A DNA stretch of 49,955 nt from Heterotrichella gracilis (lineage: Eukaryota; Sar; Xanthophyceae; Tribonematales; Xanthonemataceae). The notes under the pieces were generated by a model. The model was not told the DNA's origin. It saw only the letters and a list, made by a program, of their open reading frames with translations, and made no database searches. Both the position numbers and the translations under genes were made by a program. This document shows positions 1 through 11,500 of the stretch, piece by piece (position 1 is the first letter of the stretch; each line of letters begins with the position of its first letter). The stretch spans positions 1 through 49,955 of the forward strand of contig JAULBX010026297.1 in the NCBI GenBank assembly GCA_032358255.1, read 5' to 3'.

Positions 1-313
1 ATAACATGTCACATTCCCATATGCAGCCTAAATGACTTCTGGTCAACTCTGAGAGTTGCTGATGGAACATCATGGTAAGGTATCGGGTAAACATTGATAA
101 GATAAAATGGTTCATTCTGTTTCTGCGGATTCATATACTAATCAATTCGCATGGTTGATTGAGGCGCACAAGATGCACCATGGTAATGGTGCAACGTGTA
201 CTACTCTGGCGCCACCGGCAAGGGATGCACACCATGCCCTTCCCATCCATGCGTTGACTTCCACTCCTCCCTGTCCCTGGCCTGCCGCTCTCCACAGCGC
301 GCAACCAGCAGAG
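1..313. other. 3' flank of the NT-C2 gene, no gene seen
   Basis: This AT-richer stretch follows the stop codon of the minus-strand NT-C2/coiled-coil gene and is probably its 3' UTR and flank. I see no coding exon and no clear TGTAA-type polyadenylation signal on the minus strand. Confidence 0.4.
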
Positions 314-3300
314 CTACAGCCCCGGCGTGGCGGGTGCCAAGCCTGGCGATGCCATGACGACCACCGGCGCAGGCGCAGGCCCCCGCCCGCTCTTTCTGGC
401 GCTGAGCTGGCCTGCCAGGTTGTTGCTGCTGCCGTGGCTGGTGAGCTTGTTCAGCGGCAGGCGGGGCAGCTTGTTGAGCGGCAGGCGCGGCACCACGGTG
501 CTGCCCGGCGCAACCAGCTGCGCATGGGGCGTGATGTTGCCCGACAGGCTGTCGGCGGACCGCAGGCGGGGCGTGACGGCGTCAGCGGAGCGCGGGCGGG
601 GCGTCATGCCGCCCTCGTAGGCAGGGTCCGCTCCATTGCCACGAGGAGTCAGCAGGCGCGCTGCGGATGCTGCTGCCACCACTGGATCCCGCACTCTGGG
701 AGTGGAGGCGGCGCTGGCCACTGCCTCTGTCCCACGGGGTGACAGGATGGCCTCCGAACGGTTGGCCACGATAGAGTTGAGCTGGCGGTACAGACCGGTC
801 AGCTCGCCCAGCTCCACCTTCTTGTCCACCATCTCCTGCGGGACGAGGGCACGATTCAGGACACTGGCAACACCATGCAATGGGTACCATGGCACACCCG
901 ATGTAATTCAAAGTTCATCAAGGACAACCACTGTGCATTTTAGCTCTCAACACCAGGAAAACCCTTGGCCTGCCACTGCCCATCCATGAATAGGGGATCA
1001 AAAGGTCATGCCCTCCAAATGGAGCGCTCCTGCCCCCCCACCCCCCCACGCACCTCCATGAGCCGCTTGTTCTCCTCCCGCAGCCCGTCCACCAGCCGCT
1101 CGTTCTCCCCCTTGAGCGTGCGCATGGTGCCCTCGTACTCCTCACGCAGGGTGCGCAGGCGGGCCTCGCCGAGGCTGCACGCCGCAGCTGCGGCAGAGGC
1201 CTGATCCTCCTCCTCGCCCTGCGCAAGAATATGGGCAAAGGGTAAGGCACAGGCCACAGCAGATGATGCGGGGCGATTACGCCAACACGCTCGGTGTTGA
1301 AGCAAGGAGTTCGGACACGCTGTGACAATTGCAATACTAATATTTCAGCATTTGTCACCAATGTGGACAGGCGCCCAGATGGTTTCTAGATCATGCCCAC
1401 AAGATTGCCCCAATCCAGTTCCATGTCTCTAGGTCTCCCTGTGTGTCCCCATGGCCCCGTCTTCAACCCCCTCAGCCCTCCACCCTCCCCCCGCACCTCA
1501 TCGTATACCTCCATGGGCTCCAGCACCATGCGCCTGATTGGGCGCTGCAGCTCCTTCTCCGCCGCCAGCAGCTCCCCGGTGGTGGTCTGCAGCTGGTGCT
1601 CAAGCATGCGCACCTCCCAGCGCAGCGCACCACCGCGGCTCTCGGCCTCCATCAGCGCCTGCCCACTGCCAACAGCCTGCGCAGGGGGGTAGGTGGAAGG
1701 TGTGGTCAGGGCAAGGGCCCAGGTGTTCCTTGTGGGCTGATCAACTGCTGCGTATTGCTTGGCTGCATTAGGAACTGCAGAATCGACAGTAGATGGAAGT
1801 CAAATCTAGTTTCTTTAGCAGGGAAAGTGTGCCTCACCTCCGCATGCAGCAGATAGCATTGTTCCTGCGCCTCGGCTAGCTGCTCACGCACGTCCACGCA
1901 GGCCTGCAGCAGCAGACAGCACACATCAGGCACACCACCCTGCCTACTGCACAGGGCTCAAGGAGCAGAATCCAATGTGCAGTATCTTCAGCATGAGTGG
2001 CAACTGCAGCATCCTCGGAATTGCAACCATGTGCAAGGTTATCGCATCACATGCCCCCTCACTGCGCACCCACCTCTTCCGCCTCCAGCAGCCGCTCCCT
2101 CAGCCTGGCTGCCTGCCCCTCAGCCTGCGTGCAGCGCTCGTGCTGTGCGCAGTACGCAGCGCTGTACTCCGCCAGCTGGCAGTGCAGCTCTGTGGCCACA
2201 TCAGCAGCGTGCGCCAGGCGCTCATCCAGGCCGCCATCTGCGCCTGTGGGCAGGAGCCCCTCGAGTGCCTGCAGGAGGAGGCAGGCAGCAACATTGGTTA
2301 GTTCTTTACTTTGAATTTGCGACTTGCGTTCTTGCAGTACAGCCAGCATTGCACATGCGGCGTCAGGCAATTTTGTCAGGGCTCTGGATATACCATTTTT
2401 GCACCATCATCAGGCTTCATGCAACCCAATATTCAGTCAAGAAATACCCTACCCTTTTACCCTATGCAAGCGTGGCCTCATCAAAGGGACCTCAACCACC
2501 CACGTGCCCCCCCGCCCCCCCCCCCCCCCCACACCTGCACGCGTGCATTGGCCATCATCAGCTCCTGCTCCACCTCCCGCAGCCTCTGCACCACGTCAGC
2601 CCCCACGTCACTCTCAACGCGCACCACCAGCGCCACGGGGGGTGCGGCCTCGCCCTCCCCATCGGTTGCCCCATCGAGCAGCTCATCAAGCTCGCTCTGC
2701 AGCTGCTCAAGGCGAGCCTGCATATCAGCTCGCTCCTGCAAAAGCCGCAGCCACAGGATCACAAACACCCTTCTATTTTCTGGGTGGTCACAGTCCCGCC
2801 TTTTCCTCCTATGGCATCATCAAGGGTAAATCCACACGCAGCAGTGTGGCGCTATGAAACTGATTGGAATGCATACATGACAATGGTGCCAACGTGCTAG
2901 GCCATTGTTAGGTACGTGCAATGCTTACCGCCATCAGGTCTGCGGTGCGCGGCGTCTCCGCGCGTTGCATGTCCTCCAGTGCCTGACGCAGCGCCGCCAC
3001 CTGGGTCTGCGCTGCCGACAGTGCGGCAGCTTTGACCGACAGCTCAGCAGCCTGGACAGCCAAGGGTGGCACATGGGATTAGTGCCAGCTCAGCGCATGG
3101 GCAACTAGTCATGTTAGACACGTGTAGCCAAGCTAGAGCGCTCAACAAGTGCCAGATTGGGTACTTGCGTTTGACAGGAAAAGAAGGAGCGGCAATGCAG
3201 ATGCACTGCCACACTCACCAGTGCCTCCACCTGCTCCCCCTCTGCGTTGACGCTCTCAGCGCCAGCTGGCGCCATGTCAGCGGTGCGCGCCGTGCCAGCT

Positions 3301-5673
3301 GCGGGTGCCACGTCAGCTGCCTGCAGTGCTGCCAGCTGCTCCTTGAGCCTGGTGATCTGTGTGAAGGCACCCGCCAGCGCGACACCCCTGCCGTCCACAG
3401 CCTGCAGCGGCAAAATAGTTCACAGTCATTCCATCTGTCACCCTTGACATTTGACACCAAGCCGTCTGAGGATGGTGTAAGGCATTGGCACGTGACTGCG
3501 GCATGGGTAGCCAGAACCCTTGGAGCGCCAAAGGACTCTCAAGCATCCAACTTTCCGCCAGGCACCCGTGGCCTTCACATCAGCTGCCAGAAAACCCCTC
3601 AACAATGTATGCATGATCAGAAATGCATAAGTAACAGACGTGCACTTTTCTGATCATATCCCTACCTGATTCGGCTGATCCCCTTGCAGGGGCTGAGCAG
3701 GCGCCGGCGCTGGTGCCACCTGGCGCTGCATGTCCTCCAGCGCCTGGCGTGCCTCTGCCGCCTCCGCCACAGCCACCACCAGCTCAGCGCGTGTGGCCAC
3801 AAGCTCGTCATGCTTCTCAGCCACAAGCTGCAAGGGTTGAGTGGGGGGTGATCAGGTTGACATGTGGTTCACGTGTGGGGCTGCACATGTGGGGCTGTCT
3901 GGTTGACCCGCAGAATCCTCAAGGCCAGGGTGGCAAGGGTTCACTGGTTGAGGATTGGAGCCCTCAACTACCTCAGATGGTCACTGTGACAGCATATTTA
4001 CCTAGTATGCATGCGAGAGTGCCAGGGCCTCTGCCTCATGCAAAGGAAATTACAGAGTGTGTCACAGGGTGGGAGTCAATGCAAGCCATGCTAGAGGCTA
4101 TAACCCGCGCCACATGGGACTGTATGCGGCCACGGGCATGGTGCTCATGCAAAAGGCGGGTACACTGTTTTAACACGTGGGAGGCACAGTGCAGCTGACC
4201 CACCAGCGACAGCTCGTGAGCAGAGGGCGCGCCGGGGGTTGTGCTGCGCCGTGAGCGGCGGAACATGCTGAAGGGCAGCGGGTTGAAGACCTCCACATCC
4301 GAGTGGATGATTTCGTACATGGATGACTTGCCAGGTGGCACCCCCATCACCACCTCCTCGTCCTCAGGCTGTCCATGGCAAGGAGCACACATCAGCACCA
4401 GGCGGGAAACAGGACAGGGCAGGCATGCAGGCAGATATGCTGGCGGGGCGTTGCCGTCATATGCCGACATGGCATAAGCACATAACATGACCACAAGTGT
4501 GTGCAATACCCATGCTTGCAACCCGGTATTGCATGATCTGCAACTTGTACGGACCCATTGACCTCATTCAATTTTGCACTGATTATGATATATGTGTATG
4601 CATTCATAATGATCGTTAGTGTGTGTGTTGCCTCAGCCCCCCACCCTCCCCACCTTGGCCGGCTCACAGGCCACGATGAGCATGAGGCGCCCCCCGCTGC
4701 CATCCACAAACTCCACCGCCAGCTCCACCTCCTCCTCGTGCCACTCAGCAGCCCCCGCTGCCGCCGCCACTGCGCCCAGGTCAAGCTTTGCCTGCGCCAG
4801 CTTGAGCACCTTGCGGGAGCTGCCGGGGGAGGGGCTTTGGACCATGAGGCTCAGCTCCTGCGGGGAGTGAGGGCGAGGGGAATGAGAGGGATCGGGGGGA
4901 GTGAACAAGGGTAATAAAATAATCAAATTAAAGTATACATTACTGTCATATCACCCTTGTATGAGGGTAAAAGTGGGGATGAGGGGAACGAGGGAAAGGG
5001 GGCAGGGGGGAGGGAAGAAGTCAAAGGGCAGCGGCATGGCAGGCAATGCGCATGCAGGGGGAAGTTCAGTTAGTTTTGAAGGGGAGCGTGGTCATGGTGG
5101 CAGTCGATAAAACTGTCCGCCACAGCCAACCAGACACAACTTTAAAACTTACTTAATTGCTAGACATACTGCAATTTGCAACCGCAGACCGGAACAGTGG
5201 TAAAAAAGGAAGGTGGTTTTCTGTACCTTTTGTTCCACGTTGTCAGGGTCTCCATTCAGGCCCTTGAAGATGGTGGTCACTGTTTCGACGGATTGGTACC
5301 ACTTGGCGCAGCCTACATAAATCACACATTGTTGTGGGGTTCTTCTAAGACGTGGTGCAACCCCAGGTAAGTTGAACAGTTTGCAATACACGCGAAGGTG
5401 AGCAGTATTCAGGATAGTTTCCCTTTCCTTGCTGCCATTGGAGGGCAGATTATAAAGTGTCCAGGCCGCAGGCAGTTTTAAGTGTGGGCCTTTCAGACGT
5501 GTACCTTGGGTGACATTGTTGAGTGACGTGGCGTGCACTCTCAAACCCCTTGAGAACACCACCCTGCAGCGCTGCACAGGGCCCGGCAGGCCTTCCAGGC
5601 TGCATATGGTGACAGTAAAGCGGTACTTGTGTGCACAGCGGCGCTGCTTGCGCTCAAACAGCTTCTTGAACAT
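314..5673 (-). CDS. NT-C2 domain, coiled-coil protein (13 exons)
   Basis: The product begins with an N-terminal C2 (NT-C2, EEIG1/EHBP1 type) domain. Exon 1 (5673-5505) carries HKYRFTVTICSLEGLP and VVFSRGLRVHATSLN; exons 2 (5312-5227) and 3 (about 4860-4658) complete the fold with ELSLMVQ and KLAQAKLDLG. A Ser/Arg linker exon (about 4371-4209) follows, then eight exons of heptad-rich, Glu/Ala/Leu coiled coil between about 3830 and 1055, for example LREENKRLME. The last exon (about 837-314) is a basic Ser/Pro tail with a duplicated RLPLNKL motif, ending in TAG at 316-314. NT-C2 domains are known in membrane-trafficking adaptors and in plant plastid-movement proteins and probably bind membranes; the specific role here is unknown. 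From exon 2 on, the exon junctions I checked are phase 0. ATG at 5673 is chosen because the C2 fold begins a few residues later; a possible acceptor just upstream suggests a 5' UTR intron. Confidence 0.8.
2507..2531. repeat. Poly-C tract in an intron
   Basis: Nearly uninterrupted cytosines with one G lie just outside the splice donor of the exon at about 2744-2540. On the transcribed strand this is a G tract next to the donor and could form a G-quadruplex or cause sequencing slippage. Confidence 0.6.
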
Positions 5674-7513
5674 CTCGCCTACAGGAGGGGAAGCACGTTA
5701 TGTGTACACTGGATACAAAGGGGAGGCAGAACTACAACTATGGATCTCTGAAAGACTAGACAGTGTTTTTCCACGGCACTGAAGACTTCTGATTGAGGTC
5801 CTGATTGCGTACTGGGGTGTGTGGACATACCAAACTGCAGTGGAAAAGGGAGGCCGCCGCCTTGATGGATAAAACTTATGGCCAGGGCCACTGGTTGCAA
5901 CCAAAGCAACAGTATCAAGCGCAGGAAGGTGCAACCGCTAGCAGTGAACCCTTTCCAGAGCACACGCATGGCCGACAGCTTGAGATGCCAGAGAGTATTG
6001 CCCGCACTGGAAAGGGCCTGCAGACGACATAGTCTCACAAAAGGACTAACGGCATGAAGACAATATATAGTAACCCTTACCCGGTTCTTAGCGTCATCTA
6101 AAGGGGGACAATAGGTGCGGGGACCACATCTTGTTGTCACAGGCAGCTAACCCACAGGTGACATAGGCGGTTGCGTGACATACCTGTTCCCCCGAAACCT
6201 AAACTAACAGTTTCACCACGGACGCTATCCTGATACTACGCTGCTTTCTACTCGCAGTGATCATGCGATGTGAGATGGCAAAGGCAAGACATGGCACAAG
6301 TTCTAGTTTCCAACCCAGTGCGCTGCACAGCTATACCCACTCAGCTATGGTTCTCACCTCCTTTGTTGATCATCCAAACGTTCCTACCAGAAAGCTTCGC
6401 AACCTTATCTGGCGACAGGGCTCATCAGTTATTCACAGATAGCATGCAAAACAGCCACCACCCTGCAATGGCCCCAGGCACCAGTGGCACCAGACTCGCG
6501 CAGTTCGCTATGCGAATAATGAACGCTTGTGTATTATAGGTGCTGCCAGGGATACCTTCGTAGGTTGGTCAAGCTACGACACGGGATTAAGATACTCGGA
6601 CAGGGGCAGAACCTGGGGTTGCCTGAGCTGGAACAGAGGGCCTGTTGTGGCCCTCTCTATTGACTCAACCTAGCTACCGAGTCGTAACAACTTGCAAACA
6701 TAGCAAACAGTCAGGATTGCTTCCAACGAGTGAACGTCCACCCTATGCAGCTGTAGCGCTTTGGCTGGTGCTTTTATATGGGTTTGAAACTGGTTTGAAA
6801 GCAATCGTCAGCGACAAATTTGAAATATGCGGCACCCAAATGATAAACCCTAAACCCTACATCCTAAACCCTAAGCAGTCACCACACAGGACCTACGCCA
6901 GGTGCGTAAGGGCGCAAGATATCCTGCGGGTAATAGAAAAAGCTGGAAAAGCAGGTTGTCCAACTTTTCCTCATATGTATGCTAAACCTCGCATCAGCCA
7001 ATCTCCTGTGCTCATTGACCATGCAATATTAGCACAAGGTGGCAAAGCCTTGAGGTTGCAATCACAGGCACGCGCCGCACGCCTTGCTTACCTGTCCAGC
7101 ACAAATTGTTTCAATTACCAACAACTTGCAGTTGCGAAAACTACCCCATATAAGCCTTTCACACAAACGCCACAAGAGCCAACCTTATGCAGCACCTCCC
7201 ATCAACTGGATGGGGTGAGCGCTGACGAAGGGGATAGTGATATGTGGGGCAATGTGGGGGAGTATTTACACAATTCGCTAATGGACACATGAATGGGGGG
7301 ACATGGTGCCACCAAGCTGTGCCCCATCTACCACATAGCAATATATGTGATTGGTTCAAGGTGCACCACGCGTTTGAAGCTCAAAAGGGTGCCAAGTCTG
7401 CGCAGAGTAAAATGCACCACATGCTGCCTACACCCTGCAACCCTAGCATACAACAGACCTTTCAGTACATCCTCCAGACCACACACTGTCCACCCTTGCA
7501 ACCCTACACCACC
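5674..7513. other. Gene-poor spacer upstream of the NT-C2 gene
   Basis: Only short, uncharacteristic open frames are present. The part next to 5673 is probably promoter and 5' leader of the NT-C2 gene: CTCCTGTAG just before the ATG would serve as an acceptor for a leader intron. A telomere-like motif lies at 6844-6873. I recognise no tRNA or protein. Confidence 0.4.
6844..6873. repeat. Interstitial telomere-like motif (CCCTAAA type)
   Basis: About four degenerate CCCTAAA-type units run in one orientation in non-coding DNA. The unit matches the plant/Chlorella-type telomere repeat, not the Chlamydomonas TTTTAGGG type. It is a short interstitial copy, not a chromosome end, because genes continue on both sides. 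Confidence 0.6.
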
Positions 7514-7819
7514 GTACAGCGAGTTTTAGACCCCCTATTTTGATCAAATTCGGAAGGATAACATTTTCACCACGCGGAGCCTTTCACCGCCACAGCATGC
7601 TAGAGAGCTCAAGCACATTCCAAACTACATTGACCTCGATAAAGCACCTCAAGCTTCATCCTGAGCAAAGTCCGGCAATGTCGGGTGCTTTATCGAGGTC
7701 AGTATAGTTTGGGATGTGCTTGAGCTCTGTAGCGTGCTGTGGCGGTGAAAGGCTCCGCGTGGTGAAAATTTTATCCTTCCGAAATTGATCAAAAATAGGG
7801 GGTCGAAAACTCGCTGTAC
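7514..7819. mobile_element. 306-bp foldback (inverted-repeat) element
   Basis: Two arms of about 135 bp, 7514-7648 and 7684-7819, are reverse complements of each other with about eight mismatches and one 1-base indel, separated by a 35-base spacer. Both outer ends read GTACAGCGAGTTTT. I see no convincing target-site duplication and no transposase. Possible identities are a MITE or foldback transposon, or a locus whose RNA folds into a long hairpin feeding small-RNA production. Short open frames in the arms are products of the symmetry. Confidence 0.75.
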
Positions 7820-8531
7820 GCCGTCTATAAACTTATCCACCCACTGCCCTTTATGTCCCAAAGCCCCCCCTCCTGTCCTAAACCCCCCTCCCATGTGAAA
7901 TTCCAATCCTGCTCTGAATGCCCTCCTCCTGCCCCAAACGCCCCCTTTCAAACTCGCAAACCCTCCTCCTGTCACCGCAGCTCCTTGACTCCAGCAGCCA
8001 ACAGCTCAGCGAGCAGCGGACGGGTGGCGATCGCCAGGTTCTGCAAGGATGTTGAGCAAGGCTGTGAATTTTAATTCTACTAAATCCACCAACCATCTTT
8101 CTACCTGCTCTACCCAATAATGGTTGATCGCCATTTATATGCCCCGTTCTCACTCAACGGGGATAAAAGCAAGGTTTACATTGTACATTATACAGGGAGG
8201 TACATATTATATCCATTAAGTAACCGATTTAGACGCTTAAGGGAGTAGGGTCAAGTATACAGGAATGATACAAGCAATGCCACGACAGGGCTGGGTAGCG
8301 CAAGCTGGTACAGGGCTGATTGTTGATCTGATTCCTTTGCCGGAATGAAAGTAAATAAAAAAAACAATGTTTTCATACAAAGATGTCCCCCGCAGCCGCT
8401 CTTGTAACCGCATGACCTTGGGGTATACCGCCATAATTGCACGCCTCTTACTAGGTGTAGCAGCCAGTTAGGCTACAAGGTGTCAATAGTAATTTCAGAG
8501 CAGTAAGATCCCTGCTGCCTCACCTGGGATT
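7820..8531. other. 3' flank of the REase-kinase gene
   Basis: No gene is recognised. The plus strand of the first half is C-rich (runs of CCCCCTCC). The part near 8531 is probably the 3' UTR of the minus-strand REase-kinase gene. Confidence 0.4.
8176..8180 (-). terminator. Candidate TGTAA polyadenylation signal
   Basis: TGTAA on the minus strand lies about 350 bases past the stop of the REase-kinase gene. TGTAA is the usual chlorophyte poly(A) signal, but five bases occur often by chance. Confidence 0.25.
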
Positions 8532-11500
8532 TCAGCTGGGCTTGACAGGCTTCCGTGCACCCTTGACCCATCTCTCATACGCCTTTGCCAGCTGATGGCT
8601 GTCATGCCATTGCTCTATGGGTTTGCCATCTGGCTTCTCCAAAGGCCACCCTGCCTTAGGGTTCATGAACTCTGGGTACAGAGCGTCCCCTGCACGGCCA
8701 CCTAAAGCCATGTCAATCAGCAGCACCTCCGCAGCATCCGCAGCTGCACTCTCCGTGTACTCCATGTCGCTAGGCCCCCTGCAAAACGTGATCCCTCAAG
8801 TTCAGTGACACGACAATTTACACACTGACCAGGATGCTGCAATATATATGCTGTACTACTGCTAGCCGATGCACGCTCAGTGGTATCTACAACTATTTGG
8901 AAACCTGCAGCTTGGGTACGACCTTACCGCAACAATGTCTATATAGCATGCAAGGACCACGCACATGCTACACACGCAGGACGCTATATACCACACATTC
9001 CCATGTGCAGCTCTGGCACAGATATACACTATGCAAGGCTATTCAACCTGGATACCTTACAAGGAAGGTGCTTATATCATATGAGTAATATGTGCAATAG
9101 GTACGGTACAGGGTTTGAGTTTTGACGCACCATTCGCGCAGCTCCTTCACGCGTTCACCCAATGACTCGCCATCCATCAGATCCACAACATCTTGGTCGC
9201 CCTGCCTGCAAACAACATGCCGGATATGTTGTTCACTATAGATGTTCAGGTCAGACTAAGTCAGCGCATGCATGTGGTAAATGGCACGTGGTGAAAGGTC
9301 TGGCAATGAGGAAGCCACAAAGGGTGAGAGCTCATTAAAAGAAGGGTTCTGATAGTCACCCTGTGTTTGCCCCATCAACATTGTGCAAGTCACAATAACC
9401 AGCTTGCAGAGGATTGCGGCGCCCAGACGAAGGGTATACAAGATTTATCCTGGGGATGCAGGAGTGCAATTGCAATTGCAACCAGATCACGGGCAATCAT
9501 GCTGTAATGAACCAGGTCACGGGCAATCAAGCTGTAATGAACCAGGTCACCGGCAGTCATGCTGTAATGAACCAAGTCACCGGCAATCATGCTGTAATGA
9601 ACCAGGTCACGGGCAATCATGCTGCAATGAACCAGATCCAGGCAATCATGCTGCAATGAACCAGGTCACGGGCAATCATGCTGTAATGAACCATATCACG
9701 CTGATCACACTTGACCTTACTACACTTTTGACACTATTTACGCTCAAGCCAAAAGTTATCAAGTGACCCCATACCTGACCATGATGTTGGGCATCCGCAC
9801 ATCCCCATGGACGCCCTTACCACCCAAGCACGCCTGCAAGCTGCTCAGCAGTCGCTTGCAGCCGTTGAACAGGGCGGCCTCGCTTCCGCGGTAATCAAGC
9901 AGCGGCACCCAGCCATCAGCCCTTGCCAGGTACTCCATCTGCACAGTTGAAGCTGAAGATCAACATTCCGTCAATGGGCAGATGGAATATGCTGGTTACA
10001 TTGCATCAATTGCTTGCTCTTCATCCACATACATTAGTGCAATGGTGCAAACAGTGCAACAGTATCCCACTGCATGAGCAATGCATTGTGCGTCGTATTG
10101 TGCGAGTTCACAAGACAACAGCATGTATCACTGTCAACCTGTATTTCATAACCCTGCAATTGTACTTGCCTTATTGCATGGGGCTGATACAAGGGCTGAG
10201 CGTTACATACCTTGGCTGTGCCGACAACCCTCATGCACATATGGTTCAAAACCTGCCAAATCTTTGCTGACGGACATAAGGCATGCATGAACTGCTTACC
10301 TGTCTGTCCAATGGAGCAGCGTGCTGCAGCGAGGTAACACATGCATGAGCACTCACCCTCACATGGCCACCATGATCACCATCTCCAAGTGCACAGTATC
10401 ACAAAGTGCAACCACTGCAGCACAACCCCATGCCTTGCACCTCACCTTGACCACCGTGACCTGGTGCTTGGATTCCACGCTGTACAGGAGGGGGGCAGCC
10501 CCCAGATCCGCCAGCTGGCGATGGAGATCCTCCGGGTACGGGCCCAGCACCACCTTGCACACCTCTTGGCGAAAATGACCCGTGGGTTGGGCTTCATCTG
10601 CAGGTGGTATGCAGAGGTACACTTGGGAAAGGTCATGTCCCAGCGGCTTCACGCTTTCGTACCTGCACCAGCAAACTTTGTAAGCAGACAAAAAGAACAT
10701 ACCCAAAAAATGACTGTCTAGACAGGTCATTAAACCCACCTAATGCCCAAACATCTTGCACCATTTTCTTTTGCTCACAACAATCCTTTGCACCAAACCT
10801 GGCACTCCCGTGAGCAGCAGCGCCAAGGGAATGGGCAATGTGCGGCCAGGATTGTCACTGTGTAGCTGGAACTATAACTTATTAGGTTTGCTGCCAACAG
10901 GCACACCTGGGGTACTGCAGCTCGTGCGGAATGCTGGAGGCAATGTGAGCAAGCCGGCCTTCAGCATTGCGCGGCACATGCGGGCTCTGCAGTCCTGTAG
11001 CAACCTTGACCAGTTCCTCGTGGTGATTCTGGATGTCAGCGATGAGCAGGGGTGCGCTTCTCAGGGCGTGTCCCAGGGACCGCATGTATCCCACCTGCTC
11101 CCGGTGATCCCCAAGGTGCATCTTGGTTGTCAGCGGCTCACAGCACACCTTGTTCAGGAAGTACAGGGCATGGAACCTGTCACCACAGGACCTTACGTTT
11201 TGATGATGGGAAAACATTCATGCAAGGCAGCATGTGTTATATCTATGATGCCAATGCAAAACTTTGCCACCAATAGCATACAGCAGCATGTTTGGCTGAG
11301 GTTTACACAGCAAGCAATGGGCATGATTGGAAAGCTGCCTACCTGATGGTGTTGTCCTCTATCTCAATGCCGAGCATGGGCAGGCATGTGTTGAAGTAAG
11401 CAGAACGCTTCAAACTCTCAGCCGATGTCCGGTAGCCCATCACCACCTGCGCATACACGGCCAGCAGTTGCATTTGGGCGTTGCCGCTGTCGCCACCTTC

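Noticed and set aside
1977..2900. Plus-strand open frame of 307 codons
   Set aside because: It is antisense to well-spliced coiled-coil exons of the NT-C2 gene; its composition is Pro/His/Ala-rich as expected of a shadow.
6120..6260. Possible tRNA gene
   Set aside because: No stretch gives a full cloverleaf with an acceptable T-loop and acceptor stem by eye.
6844..6873. True chromosome end
   Set aside because: Only a few degenerate units in one orientation, with genes on both sides.
7649..7975. Minus-strand open frame across the foldback arm
   Set aside because: It is open by chance and the symmetry of the inverted repeat; no domain or codon bias supports it.
9481..9700. CRISPR-like array
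   Set aside because: Units are contiguous with no unique spacers, and the DNA is eukaryotic.
9383..9766. Open frames with repeated CCNEPGHGQS or MNQVTGNHAV units as a repeat protein
   Set aside because: They arise from the 30-bp minisatellite in an intron; no splice signals or flanking coding sequence support translation.
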